From Leptolinea sp964420995 (GTDB lineage: Bacteria > Chloroflexota > Anaerolineae > Anaerolineales > Anaerolineaceae): DNA of 64,000 nucleotides. Under the pieces are notes generated by a model. That model was not told the DNA's origin, did not search any database, and was given only the letters and a program-made list of their open reading frames with translations. The DNA lies in contig CAYQUX010000014.1 of the NCBI GenBank assembly GCA_964420995.1, positions 1 through 64,000 of the forward strand, in the 5' to 3' direction. Shown here in pieces: positions 7,132 through 14,964 of the stretch. Position 1 is the first letter of the stretch, and each line of letters opens with the position of its first letter. The translations under genes were made by a program, and so were the position numbers.

Positions 7132-8858
7132 CAGGTAAGACACTCCTGGAGGGAATTCTTCCATTTTTTCAAAAGTTCCCGATTCATTCCCTCATCCGAT
7201 GGGTGACGGATGGGCCGGCTGCGGGCATCCACAATCACACCCAGTTCTCCCCCCACCACCTTGAGATTTCGCAATCCCTGAAAACCATCCAGATGCTTTT
7301 GCGCTTTAATGGACAGCCGCGCGGTTTTATTCAATCCAAGTGGCAGGCGGACAATATCCCCTTTACGGATCTCAAAGCTTTTTTCCATTCCATCATCTTC
7401 CTGTAACTTGATCCGCAAAACAACTTCACCCACTCTTGCGCGGGGAATGGGGCACAATACCGTCCCCAGGTTGGTCAATACACCGGTTTCCAGGACCTGA
7501 ACCACCAGGGGAGGGCTGATCGGCGCGCAGGCACCCAGCGCGGTAAGCACTCCAAGCCGGTCACATAGAATCGTGGTCGCTCCGGCTGGCTGCAGCCCGT
7601 CCAGTACCATCAGCAGGGTCTGTTGAAGCGTTGGAGCCTGAGCCAGCACAGCGCCGCCAACCAGTATGGGTTCAAATCCCTGTAAAAAGGCATTCGGCAG
7701 GCCAAAATAGATGCGCTTCATTTCTGCCAGAATGGCCCGGGCAGCGGCCTGTTCAATTTCCAGTGTTTCCTCATCCATCGGCAAACCCGTTGGAAAAAGT
7801 GATTTTTGCCACAGGTAATCGCGCACATTCCCCTGCGGAATGTCGAGAGACAGCCAGGGAAGAATGGACTCCACCCCAAGCCGCGTGATGGTTTCCCTTG
7901 CCGCCTGGCCAATACCCAACCCACGATACACACTGCTGTTGATGTCACCCGCGGCAGCCGTGATGAAGTGAGAAGCAGATGATCCCACATTGATACCCAG
8001 CACCGTCTTTTCCACGGCCTGTTGGAGGCTTTGAAAACGGATCACCCGCCCTTCAGCGCTGGCACTGGGAAGAATCGGTACGCCGCTGATCCGCTCGAGT
8101 TCGGTAAATCCATTCAACCGCCTGGCGCGAATGTGATTCAATACCTGGAATAACGTCTCTTCCGCCGCGCCGGTATCTTCGCTCTCCGCGAAGGGCAGCA
8201 CGTTGGACGCCTGGTAGACGGGAGTGAGGGCTTCAAGTAACTCTTTGATCCGGTCTTTGAGCATGGCGTTTCCGGCAAAAATGACTTCCGGCCGCTTTTC
8301 AGGGCTGGAAGCCTGAAGTGCCAGCCGCAATTGGTCAGCCATGCGCAGGATGGCGCGTGTGGCACCCCGGTTTGTTCCGCCCGCCATCAAAACCAGATCG
8401 GGATTGGAATCAAGAAATGCGTTTAACCGCTCTTCCGGTTTCCTGTGATCACCCAGGGTGAAACGATCAATCACCCGGGCGTAACTACCGCCAGCCAGCT
8501 TTTCCACCTGAGCGAGGGAATACTCATCCAGCAATCCAATTGTCACTATGCGAACTTCAACACCCGCCGAGCTGCTTATCACCAGGTTGTCCACACCCGC
8601 GCCATCTGGCGAAGCCGGAATGATCAGGTGATGGTTCGCGTCCAGCAACGTCTTTCCCGTAATTTCTTCCACCTGTTGAACGGCCGCCATGACGCCTTCC
8701 TGCGCGTCCCGTATGGGAGGCAGGTGGGTGCTCGGCGCGCTTCCCGCCGATAGCATTCGGTAGGATGAACCAACCAGGTCAAACAGAACGGCACGGGTGT
8801 TGACCGATCCAATGTCAACTGCCAGAACGGACTCTACTTCACCTGATTCAGATGTCAT
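7131..8858 (-). CDS. GlmL/MutL-like ASKHA-fold ATPase
   Basis: This 575-aa protein starts with the actin/Hsp70-type phosphate-1 motif VLAVDIGSVNTRAVLFDL and has the second nucleotide-binding half with VLGINVGSSASHF and ILVGGAVLAQAPTLQQ. It matches the glutamate-mutase-associated GlmL (MutL) family, thought to protect or reactivate B12-dependent mutases. No mutase or B12-binding subunit is in this window. Instead it sits in an operon of membrane, zinc-ribbon and surface proteins, which points to a different role, perhaps as an ATP-driven assembly factor at the envelope (inference). It is coupled downstream by TGATG and follows the membrane-protein gene by 3 bp. It is unrelated to the DNA-repair protein also called MutL. 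Confidence 0.75.
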   Translation of the reverse strand: MTSESGEVESVLAVDIGSVNTRAVLFDLVGSSYRMLSAGSAPSTHLPPIRDAQEGVMAAVQQVEEITGKTLLDANHHLIIPASPDGAGVDNLVISSSAGVEVRIVTIGLLDEYSLAQVEKLAGGSYARVIDRFTLGDHRKPEERLNAFLDSNPDLVLMAGGTNRGATRAILRMADQLRLALQASSPEKRPEVIFAGNAMLKDRIKELLEALTPVYQASNVLPFAESEDTGAAEETLFQVLNHIRARRLNGFTELERISGVPILPSASAEGRVIRFQSLQQAVEKTVLGINVGSSASHFITAAAGDINSSVYRGLGIGQAARETITRLGVESILPWLSLDIPQGNVRDYLWQKSLFPTGLPMDEETLEIEQAAARAILAEMKRIYFGLPNAFLQGFEPILVGGAVLAQAPTLQQTLLMVLDGLQPAGATTILCDRLGVLTALGACAPISPPLVVQVLETGVLTNLGTVLCPIPRARVGEVVLRIKLQEDDGMEKSFEIRKGDIVRLPLGLNKTARLSIKAQKHLDGFQGLRNLKVVGGELGVIVDARSRPIRHPSDEGMNRELLKKWKNSLQECLT

Positions 8859-8861
8859 GAC

Positions 8862-9536
8862 TCAGCGCACCCATGTTTGAACGATCTGAACGATGAAGCC
8901 CAACCGTTCGGCCAGTACAGCCATGGTTGCCGAAATAACCCCGGCAAATAACGCGCCGAGAGTGATGGCGATGAAGAATTTTCCGAGACTGGCAAGAAAT
9001 TTTGTGGCATTCGGTCGATCAACGGGTTTTCCCAGCCTGCGGATACCGCCAAATTGAAAATACGCCAGGGTTGAAACGGTCCCGATCAGCATGAACAGAG
9101 CATCCACAATCTGCCCTGACTGGGCGTTTGTCGCAGGAGAAAAAAGCATGACAGCCGCTTTGGCCTGGGTGAATACCGTTCCCATGATCGCGCCGCCAAT
9201 AATGACACCGGCAGCCGCCCCTACCATTACCCCGGTGGCCACATTCCCCACTTTTGAAAGCCGCGGAATCGCTTTGAATAACAAAAGAAATGCCAGAATT
9301 AGCGGGACGAACGCCTCAATTTGCGAATACCCAAAAGAGGGGTAAAGAAGCGGAATGACAAGCCGTGGATAGATCACCTGGTAAATTACGACAGTTGCCG
9401 CATAACCGGCCGCCACACCAATGAAAGTATATGAGATCACCCTGAACGGGGGAAACTTCTCACCAATCAGGTATGCAACAATAACGCCGGCGGTCAGTAT
9501 AAATGCCGTGATTGTCCATAAAGATTCAGCCGACAT
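8862..9536 (-). CDS. polytopic membrane protein of unknown function
   Basis: This 224-aa protein has about six or seven predicted helices (from TITAFILTAGVIVAYLIG to GALFAGVISATMAVLAERLG), with Gly/Ala-rich helices in the middle (GVMVGAAAGVIIGGAIMG) that suggest tight helix packing. No named family is recognised. Its start overlaps the end of the preceding zinc-ribbon gene by 11 bp and its stop is 3 bp from the GlmL-like gene, so it belongs to the same operon and presumably the same membrane complex. Confidence 0.65.
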   Translation of the reverse strand: MSAESLWTITAFILTAGVIVAYLIGEKFPPFRVISYTFIGVAAGYAATVVIYQVIYPRLVIPLLYPSFGYSQIEAFVPLILAFLLLFKAIPRLSKVGNVATGVMVGAAAGVIIGGAIMGTVFTQAKAAVMLFSPATNAQSGQIVDALFMLIGTVSTLAYFQFGGIRRLGKPVDRPNATKFLASLGKFFIAITLGALFAGVISATMAVLAERLGFIVQIVQTWVR

Positions 9537-11457
9537 GCCAGTCCTCCGAAGATGAAGTGGAGTGGCGGCTGAAAAGGCCGCGGATTAATCCATACAAACC
9601 ACCCAGAAGCATCAACGCGGCAGCCAGGAGCATTCCAGCCTGATAGGCGGCGGTCACTGCGGTCGCCCTGGGAGGGAACTCCATGATGCGATCATACATG
9701 GCGCCTTCCATCCGTCCTCCGATCAGGCCGCTCAACTGGTCAGAATCGAGATACGGGCGCATCAGGGGAGCAGACTGGGCGGACACAATCATAAGCAGCG
9801 GTATTCCGGGAATGGAACCGTGCAATTGCTCAATCCAGGCCCGTCCAATTTCCGTGTTCTCAGTGATCACCAAAATCCCCGCGTAATCCTGAATGGTGTT
9901 TACCGCCTGCGCGGCAGGATACGTCCAGGCATAGTGTGAGTTTTCCAGCAACGGCATGGCCTGCCTCGGTCCGCGGATAAAATCCTGCAAACCGGCAGTT
10001 CCGCCCGGCAGATAACCCAGATAGGCTATCTTTTCTGGTTGATACGCTATCGGATCGGACCGCACTGAGGAGATCAAATCATGCGCCAGGGCTGGCCCGG
10101 TGGGGATTGTGGACAGGATGGTGAAGTTCATCTTCTTCATCATCAGGCTGTCAATTACACCTGTTGAAGCCGCCTTCAGTTCGCTGGAAAAAGCAGGTTC
10201 ATAGTCGGTGATGATCAGGAAGGACGCGTTTTCCGGCAGATCCACGATGGTTTTACGCATCGCCACGACCCCCGGGGAGAAAAGCGCCTGCTGGCCGGTT
10301 ATGGTGAGGCCGGTGACGAGAGGAATTAGCATCACCAGTAACAGCAGGATTCCGATGATCAATCGAAGAACCCGTCCATTCTTATTTCCAGATGAATCTG
10401 AAGCCGGCGGTTGAATTTCTCCCACCAGCATGTTCTTCAAAACCTTGATGCTGGCTTTCTGAGTTTCACTTAATTCCAACCTGCCGGAATATTCAACCGG
10501 ACGGCTGTACTGAGGTTGCAATATCCCCTCGGGAATTAATTGATCCGGCTTTTCAGGCGCGGTTTCATCGGTTTCCAGGGAATCGCCGCCAACCGAAAAT
10601 GGTTCAAATGGTCCGGTTTTATTCTCTTCTGAAGTTTCACCGGACTCGGGAGGCATATACAGGGCAGGTTCTTGCTGTTCCTGCGAACCCGTGGAGGGTC
10701 TACTCCCCGACTGGTCTTCACTTTCCCCTGCGGGCGGATTTATTCCCTCACCCGCGGCAGGTGATTGCCAGGGAAATTCATCAGGGTTTTCAACCGGTTG
10801 TTCCGATGTTGCCCCTGATCCCGGTTTTTCGTCCAGGCCGGGTGTGATACGTGAAATTTCCGGATTTTCTTCACCCGGCAAAAACACATCCGGTTCATGG
10901 AATGGGCGAATAAGGTTTTCAGACGAAGTCTGGCCTTCGTGTTGAGTTGCCTGTTTGGGTGTTTGACCTTCAGTTTCAGATTCTTGAAGTTCGTCCAACG
11001 GGCGGGTGGTGGCTTTTTCCGGCGGCTCGATATCAGCCGGTTCCAGCCTACGGGCGGCTGCCGCCATGGCCAGCAGTTCATCCTGGGAATAGAAAGTGGT
11101 AGATTGAAGTGTCTGTCGGTCTGATTCCGGTAACACATTATGCAGGCGCGACATCCAGTCACTGGTTGGTTCCGCGGGTTCCTTCGGTTTCGGTGGTTCC
11201 AGCTTTTGAAGTTCTTTCAACCAGTCCGGAATGTCACCGGGGGTAACATCTTCCCCGAAGGAACGTTCTTCCGCTTCACCAAATTCTCCCAATGGAGGTT
11301 TTTTTGACTTTTCAGACTGGTTTTTATCCCGGATCTTTTGCAGCCAATCCGGCATTTCATCGGCAGGCGGCTTCGGTAAGGGTGTCAGGCAGCTTTCACA
11401 GACATCCGCATTCGGAGAATTGGCTTTACCACATTTTGGGCAAATGATCTCGTTCAT
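9526..11457 (-). CDS. zinc-ribbon protein with two membrane helices
   Basis: This 643-aa protein starts with a four-cysteine zinc ribbon (CPKC, residues 6-9, and CESC, residues 20-23). Residues about 30-355 are a long hydrophilic, Pro/Glu/Ser-rich region, probably disordered, with PDWL(Q/K) motifs (about 36 and 77) that may be docking peptides. A helix at about 362-386 crosses the membrane, an alpha/beta domain (about 390-600) should lie outside, and a second helix lies near 605-630. The external part begins LIITDYEPAFSSELKAAS and looks like a Rossmann-type fold. No family is recognised. It overlaps the following gene by 11 bp. Confidence 0.62.
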   Translation of the reverse strand: MNEIICPKCGKANSPNADVCESCLTPLPKPPADEMPDWLQKIRDKNQSEKSKKPPLGEFGEAEERSFGEDVTPGDIPDWLKELQKLEPPKPKEPAEPTSDWMSRLHNVLPESDRQTLQSTTFYSQDELLAMAAAARRLEPADIEPPEKATTRPLDELQESETEGQTPKQATQHEGQTSSENLIRPFHEPDVFLPGEENPEISRITPGLDEKPGSGATSEQPVENPDEFPWQSPAAGEGINPPAGESEDQSGSRPSTGSQEQQEPALYMPPESGETSEENKTGPFEPFSVGGDSLETDETAPEKPDQLIPEGILQPQYSRPVEYSGRLELSETQKASIKVLKNMLVGEIQPPASDSSGNKNGRVLRLIIGILLLLVMLIPLVTGLTITGQQALFSPGVVAMRKTIVDLPENASFLIITDYEPAFSSELKAASTGVIDSLMMKKMNFTILSTIPTGPALAHDLISSVRSDPIAYQPEKIAYLGYLPGGTAGLQDFIRGPRQAMPLLENSHYAWTYPAAQAVNTIQDYAGILVITENTEIGRAWIEQLHGSIPGIPLLMIVSAQSAPLMRPYLDSDQLSGLIGGRMEGAMYDRIMEFPPRATAVTAAYQAGMLLAAALMLLGGLYGLIRGLFSRHSTSSSEDWHVG

Positions 11458-11460
11458 GGA

Positions 11461-12081
11461 TCAGCTTTTATACGGACGGTCGATTCCAAGAATAATCCGC
11501 AATCCCGCGGTAATCGTTCCCAGAGCGAGTCCGATCAAAATACCCCGCCCGCCGGCATCAGGCAGACGCTGTAACACTCCGAGAGTGCTCTTGATCAACG
11601 GGATATCCAATCCGGTGGTCAACACCCCGCTGTTCAATAACAAAAACAGGATGGCGGAAATGCCGAACACAACGGTCATCCAGCCGCGGTTGGCGCGATA
11701 TAACCGGAACGCGCTGACAACCAGGCCTATGGACAGAGCACCCAGCAATCCAGCTTCTACAGGGAAGAGAATATGGGTAACCACATTCTGGTAATCCATA
11801 TTCCCGGGACCGCCGAGAACCAGTCCGATCAAAAACGTCAACAAAAATCCGAAGATCACCAGAATGCTGTAACGGTCCGCCATCTTTTTCTGTCGGATCT
11901 TCAACCAGTGGGCTGAAAGCAAAGACGCGATGGCCACCAGCATGGCCACACCGGAAATCGACACTGCCCAGTTGATGATCAATCGGCTCACAGCCTGTAC
12001 CGGCTCGATTGGAAGAAAATACGCCAGCAGAACGATCAATCCGCAAAGAAGGGCAATCAGGGTGGTCAGGGGAGTCTTCAT
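11461..12081 (-). CDS. polytopic membrane protein of unknown function
   Basis: This 206-aa protein has six likely helices (starting TTLIALLCGLIVLLAYFLP and ending in a Gly-rich helix ILIGLALGTITAGLRIILG). A short cytoplasmic loop carries KIRQKKMADRYS. There are no catalytic motifs. The ATG overlaps the stop of the upstream gene by ATGA, and the next gene follows 3 bp downstream. It is an integral part of the minus-strand envelope operon. Function unknown. Confidence 0.62.
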   Translation of the reverse strand: MKTPLTTLIALLCGLIVLLAYFLPIEPVQAVSRLIINWAVSISGVAMLVAIASLLSAHWLKIRQKKMADRYSILVIFGFLLTFLIGLVLGGPGNMDYQNVVTHILFPVEAGLLGALSIGLVVSAFRLYRANRGWMTVVFGISAILFLLLNSGVLTTGLDIPLIKSTLGVLQRLPDAGGRGILIGLALGTITAGLRIILGIDRPYKS

Positions 12082-12833
12082 AATATGGGCATTCCCAGAC
12101 TGATCAAAGCCGCGCCGAGGATGATGGCCACAATCAACAGCCAGCGTAAGGCGTCTTCTGCCAGCAGGCTCGCCGCGTAGGTGCTGCCGGCTTTCAGATA
12201 TGCCGGAGCGGCATATATTTCCTCCCCGATCAACACATCCACCGGGCTGGCGAAAGCGACAGCCTGTCCGGCCGGTGAATCAGAGGCGGCCAGTACTTGA
12301 ACCGATTCATCATCAGCGGCATCCAGAATAAGGCGCAATTCCGCCCCCAACATCCCTCCGGCAACCAGCATGGAGGTTTGTTCCTGATGCAGCGCGGGCA
12401 ATAGCCCTGCCGCGTAGGACATGGGTGTTGTACCTGCCAGGCGTCCGCGGCGAGCGTCAAGGCGTTCTGTGGCAAACCCGGCGGACGGCGCGGAATCCAA
12501 TACGTCCACAGCCAGCAGGGTGGCTGTGCCGTCACCGGCCGATACTGCCACCGGCCGATCACTGCCGGTTGACCGCGAAGCGATTTCCTTTAATAAGGCC
12601 GCGTTGGTCACAGTGGTGGCGGCATGAGAATCGAAGAAATTGCCGCGTCCAAAGGTGACATGAATACGGCGCCCATCCTCCACGGCCATGCCAACCGCCC
12701 GGGTAAGATGTTCCATGGCCGTCATACGCCGCAGCGGCAGGCGCGAACGCTTATCCTGCAGGGTGAATACCAGCATGAAGGCCGTGGTGAGCACAATGAC
12801 CATCAGGCCGATAAGGCCTTCAAATCCGGCCAT
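12078..12833 (-). CDS. membrane protein with large soluble middle domain (DUF6754-like)
   Basis: This protein has 251 aa from the chosen start. An N-terminal helix (GLIGLMVIVLTTAFMLVFTL) is followed by a soluble Ala/Gly-rich domain with alternating strands and helices (MTAMEHLTRAVGMAVEDGR to IGEEIYAAPAYL), and a C-terminal helix (WLLIVAIILGAALISLG). It resembles what I remember as the DUF6754 family of Anaerolineae, without known function. In-frame starts exist at 12869 and 12854. I prefer 12833 because it has an AAGAGG ribosome site and reduces the overlap with the upstream gene to 14 bp. The stop overlaps the next ATG by 4 bp. Confidence 0.6.
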   Translation of the reverse strand: MAGFEGLIGLMVIVLTTAFMLVFTLQDKRSRLPLRRMTAMEHLTRAVGMAVEDGRRIHVTFGRGNFFDSHAATTVTNAALLKEIASRSTGSDRPVAVSAGDGTATLLAVDVLDSAPSAGFATERLDARRGRLAGTTPMSYAAGLLPALHQEQTSMLVAGGMLGAELRLILDAADDESVQVLAASDSPAGQAVAFASPVDVLIGEEIYAAPAYLKAGSTYAASLLAEDALRWLLIVAIILGAALISLGMPIL

Positions 12834-13056
12834 GAGACCTCTTCTCAGCCTCATCCATTCCCTGAACATTGCCACCCGCTGCTTCCAATTGTGCAGCAAT
12901 GGACTGAAGCCAGGCCGGTAGTTGGTTTCCGGGGAAAAACCAGCCTGCGGAATAGACAAGTTGTGAAAGGAATAAGCCAAAAGGCAGGAGTTCATCCGGT
13001 AGTATCGTGGAACGGTTGGTGTTGTCAGATTGGGCAGAGTTGTTGGGCGATTCCAT
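12820..13056 (-). CDS. small protein, first gene of the envelope operon
   Basis: This 78-aa protein reads MESPNNSAQSDNTN at the start, followed by an amphipathic or hydrophobic stretch (LPFGLFLSQLVYSAGWFFPG) that could be a weak membrane helix. It then has a helix with AWLQSIAAQLEAAGG and a charged end. I chose ATG 13056, since an upstream in-frame start at 13098 has no support. It overlaps the following gene by 14 bp. Its position at the head of the operon and the coupled spacing suggest it is real, but the family is unknown. Confidence 0.5.
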   Translation of the reverse strand: MESPNNSAQSDNTNRSTILPDELLPFGLFLSQLVYSAGWFFPGNQLPAWLQSIAAQLEAAGGNVQGMDEAEKRSHGRI

Positions 13057-13101
13057 AATGGCGCATCGTCTGAGATTCAGATGAGAAAAGTATAGCATAG
13101 A

Positions 13102-13881
13102 CTACTTCCTTTCCTCTTCAGACGGTTTAGATAACCACAATGGCATACCTTTATACGCCTCCAGATACGTGGAGTATTGTCCGGCCATTTCTGCGGCATC
13201 CTTCCAAAAGGTGGATATCTGCGAAACATACTGCAGGTTTGCCCTGCCCCACTGCTGAATGCTTTTCTCCGGCAAGCCAATGGAAAGCTGGATCATGCCC
13301 GGAATGGAAAGCGTTGGGGAACGGAAGGCGTATGGCAGGTCCGCGTAATACAACATCATCTGTCGCACATTCTCTGCCGCCGTCCGGGTGATCAGGTGAT
13401 CCATGTGGCTGCCCAATCCCAAAGGGCAGACCCATATGGATGATTCGGACAGGCGTTTTTGCAGCCGCGATGCTATTTTCCTTACCAGATAGGATTCTTC
13501 CGGATTGATACCTTGAAGCAAATCCTCGTTTGATGTGATCACCGGTTGGCCGCTTTCTGGCAAAACCCGGTAGACACAATCCAAAAACCCAAAATGTACC
13601 TGTCGCGCTCCGACAATCTGGCTGGCGGTGGCATCCTCTTTCTTTCGAAATTCATACGGGTGATCTCCGCATTTCCAGCGGGTATGCAGCGACCGGACAA
13701 ATTCGGTAAAACACTCAGGATCTTCTTCCTGATCAGAGAAGATCGTCCAGACTTCGACGTCAATTCCATTCTCTGAAAGGTAACCGATCAGACCACCGCA
13801 GGAAAAAACCGCATCATCAAGATGCGGAGACAGGAAGATCCACCGGGTTGCCCGGTCTGTGGGAAGTGTGAAGTTCGTCAT
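13102..13881 (-). CDS. PIG-L family deacetylase
   Basis: This 259-aa protein has the N-terminal PIG-L/LmbE signature SPHLDDAVFSCGG (His and Asp-Asp bind zinc, first Asp as base) and the later metal ligand in GSHMDHL. Relatives remove acetyl groups from N-acetylglucosaminyl lipids, mycothiol or bacillithiol precursors, or antibiotics, so the substrate here is open. I chose ATG 13881, because the longer frame from 13932 would begin inside selD. It is divergent from selD, with only 15 bp between the two start codons. It lies 45 bp upstream of the envelope operon on the same strand and may be transcribed into it. Confidence 0.82.
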   Translation of the reverse strand: MTNFTLPTDRATRWIFLSPHLDDAVFSCGGLIGYLSENGIDVEVWTIFSDQEEDPECFTEFVRSLHTRWKCGDHPYEFRKKEDATASQIVGARQVHFGFLDCVYRVLPESGQPVITSNEDLLQGINPEESYLVRKIASRLQKRLSESSIWVCPLGLGSHMDHLITRTAAENVRQMMLYYADLPYAFRSPTLSIPGMIQLSIGLPEKSIQQWGRANLQYVSQISTFWKDAAEMAGQYSTYLEAYKGMPLWLSKPSEEERK

Positions 13882-13883
13882 GA

Positions 13884-13889
13884 TACAAT
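13884..13889 (+). promoter_or_regulatory. -10 box TACAAT for selD, probable leaderless start
   Basis: TACAAT ends 7 nt before the selD ATG at 13897, the same geometry as at 440-445 and 2149-2154. There is no Shine-Dalgarno sequence in the 15-bp gap to the divergent deacetylase gene. Any -35 element would lie inside that gene. Confidence 0.5.
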
Positions 13890-13896
13890 TTGTTGC

Positions 13897-14964
13897 ATGG
13901 ATAATGCCATTCGGGCTACCTCCGGAAAGCAAATCCGCCTTACCAGTCTGTCGAATTGTGCCGGTTGAGCATCCAAGCTTAACGCGAAAGCGTTGACGCA
14001 GGTTCTGCGTCCGGTAAAAGACACATTCGGTGATCTTTCCTTCCCTGATCTTTTGGTCGGATTGGACTCACCGGATGATGCGGCTGTCTGGAAGTTGGAT
14101 GAAACCCGTGATCTGGTCGTCACCACCGATTTCTTTCCTCCTGTGGTGGATGACCCTTACGATTACGGGGCTATTGCGGCTGCCAACAGTCTGTCTGATA
14201 TCTATGCCATGGGCGGCGAACCATTTCTGGCATTGAACGTTGCCGCCCTGCCACCCGACCTGCCTGAGGAAATCTCCCGCGAGATCATCCGCGGAGGCGC
14301 GGAAAAAGCCCGTGAAGCCGGAGCGGTAATCGCGGGAGGGCACACTGTGCAGGATAAGGAACCCAAATTCGGGCTGGTGGCGGTGGGATTTGTGCCGCAT
14401 GGGCATAGTTTTACCAAGGCGGGTGCCCGGCCGGATGATCGCTTGTTCCTTTCGAAACCCCTCGGTTTCGGGGTGACCACAACCGCCTTGAAACGCGAAA
14501 AAGCCGACCCGCAGGACGTTGCTGAAGCGGTGGGGTGGATGAAACGCCTGAACCGCGACGCTTCACGGCTGGCCAGGGAGTTCAATCTAATCGGCGCCAC
14601 GGATGTGACCGGTTACAGCCTTATGGGACACGCGAGCGAAATGAGCAAAGCAAGCCGGGTGAGAATGCGCTTCTACCTTGATAAAATTCCGTACATATCC
14701 TGCGCGGAAAAGTATGCCATTATGGGGACTTTTCCCGGCGGCGCGGCAGATAATCACATGTTCTTTGGCGACCATGTTCACTTTTCTGCGGGTGTTGATG
14801 AACCGCACCAAATGCTTCTTTTCGATCCACAAACCAGCGGTGGTTTGTTGCTCTGCGTTCCAGAGATATCCACAGATGAATTTTCCCTTCGCGCCAACCA
14901 GCTTGGATTGCCCATCTGGGAAATCGGCATAGTTGAAGAAGGCAGCGGCATTATAGTAGAGTAA
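13897..14964 (+). CDS. selD: selenide, water dikinase SelD, itself a selenoprotein (in-frame TGA = Sec24)
   Basis: SelD makes selenophosphate from selenide and ATP, the selenium donor for selenocysteine. Read from ATG 13897, the frame has 355 codons with one internal TGA at 13966-13968. The N-terminus reads IRLTSLSNCAGUASKL (U = Sec24), which aligns with E. coli SelD IRLTQYSHGAGCGCKI: Sec24 sits at catalytic Cys17 and Lys27 at essential Lys20. Downstream are the ATP/metal segments DSPDDAAVW, TDFFPPVVDDPYDYG and GGHTVQDKEPKFG and the C-terminal FDPQTSGGLL. A 7-bp hairpin with a GAAA loop (13979-13996) begins 10 nt after the TGA, a plausible bacterial SECIS. A gene caller would truncate the protein to the TTG at 13993 and lose the active site. 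The stop overlaps the uvrC ATG (TAATG). Cys21 and Sec24 form a CxxU motif. Confidence 0.92.
13979..13996 (+). promoter_or_regulatory. candidate bacterial SECIS hairpin in selD
   Basis: TTAACGC pairs with GCGTTGA (7 bp, one G-U pair) around the tetraloop GAAA. The loop starts 17 nt after the TGA and its first base is G, both matching the known rule for bacterial SECIS elements (apical loop about 16-37 nt downstream, G in the first two loop positions). The lower stem is weak. It would recruit SelB to recode the TGA. Confidence 0.6.

Noticed and set aside
7131..8858. DNA mismatch repair MutL
   Set aside because: The name is shared but the sequence has ASKHA ATPase motifs (DIGSVNTRAV) and none of the GHKL motifs of repair MutL.
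13966..13993. selD as a pseudogene or as a gene starting at TTG 13993
   Set aside because: The only disruption is one TGA exactly at the catalytic position, the rest of the frame is intact, a hairpin follows, and a start at 13993 would delete the active site of an otherwise complete enzyme.
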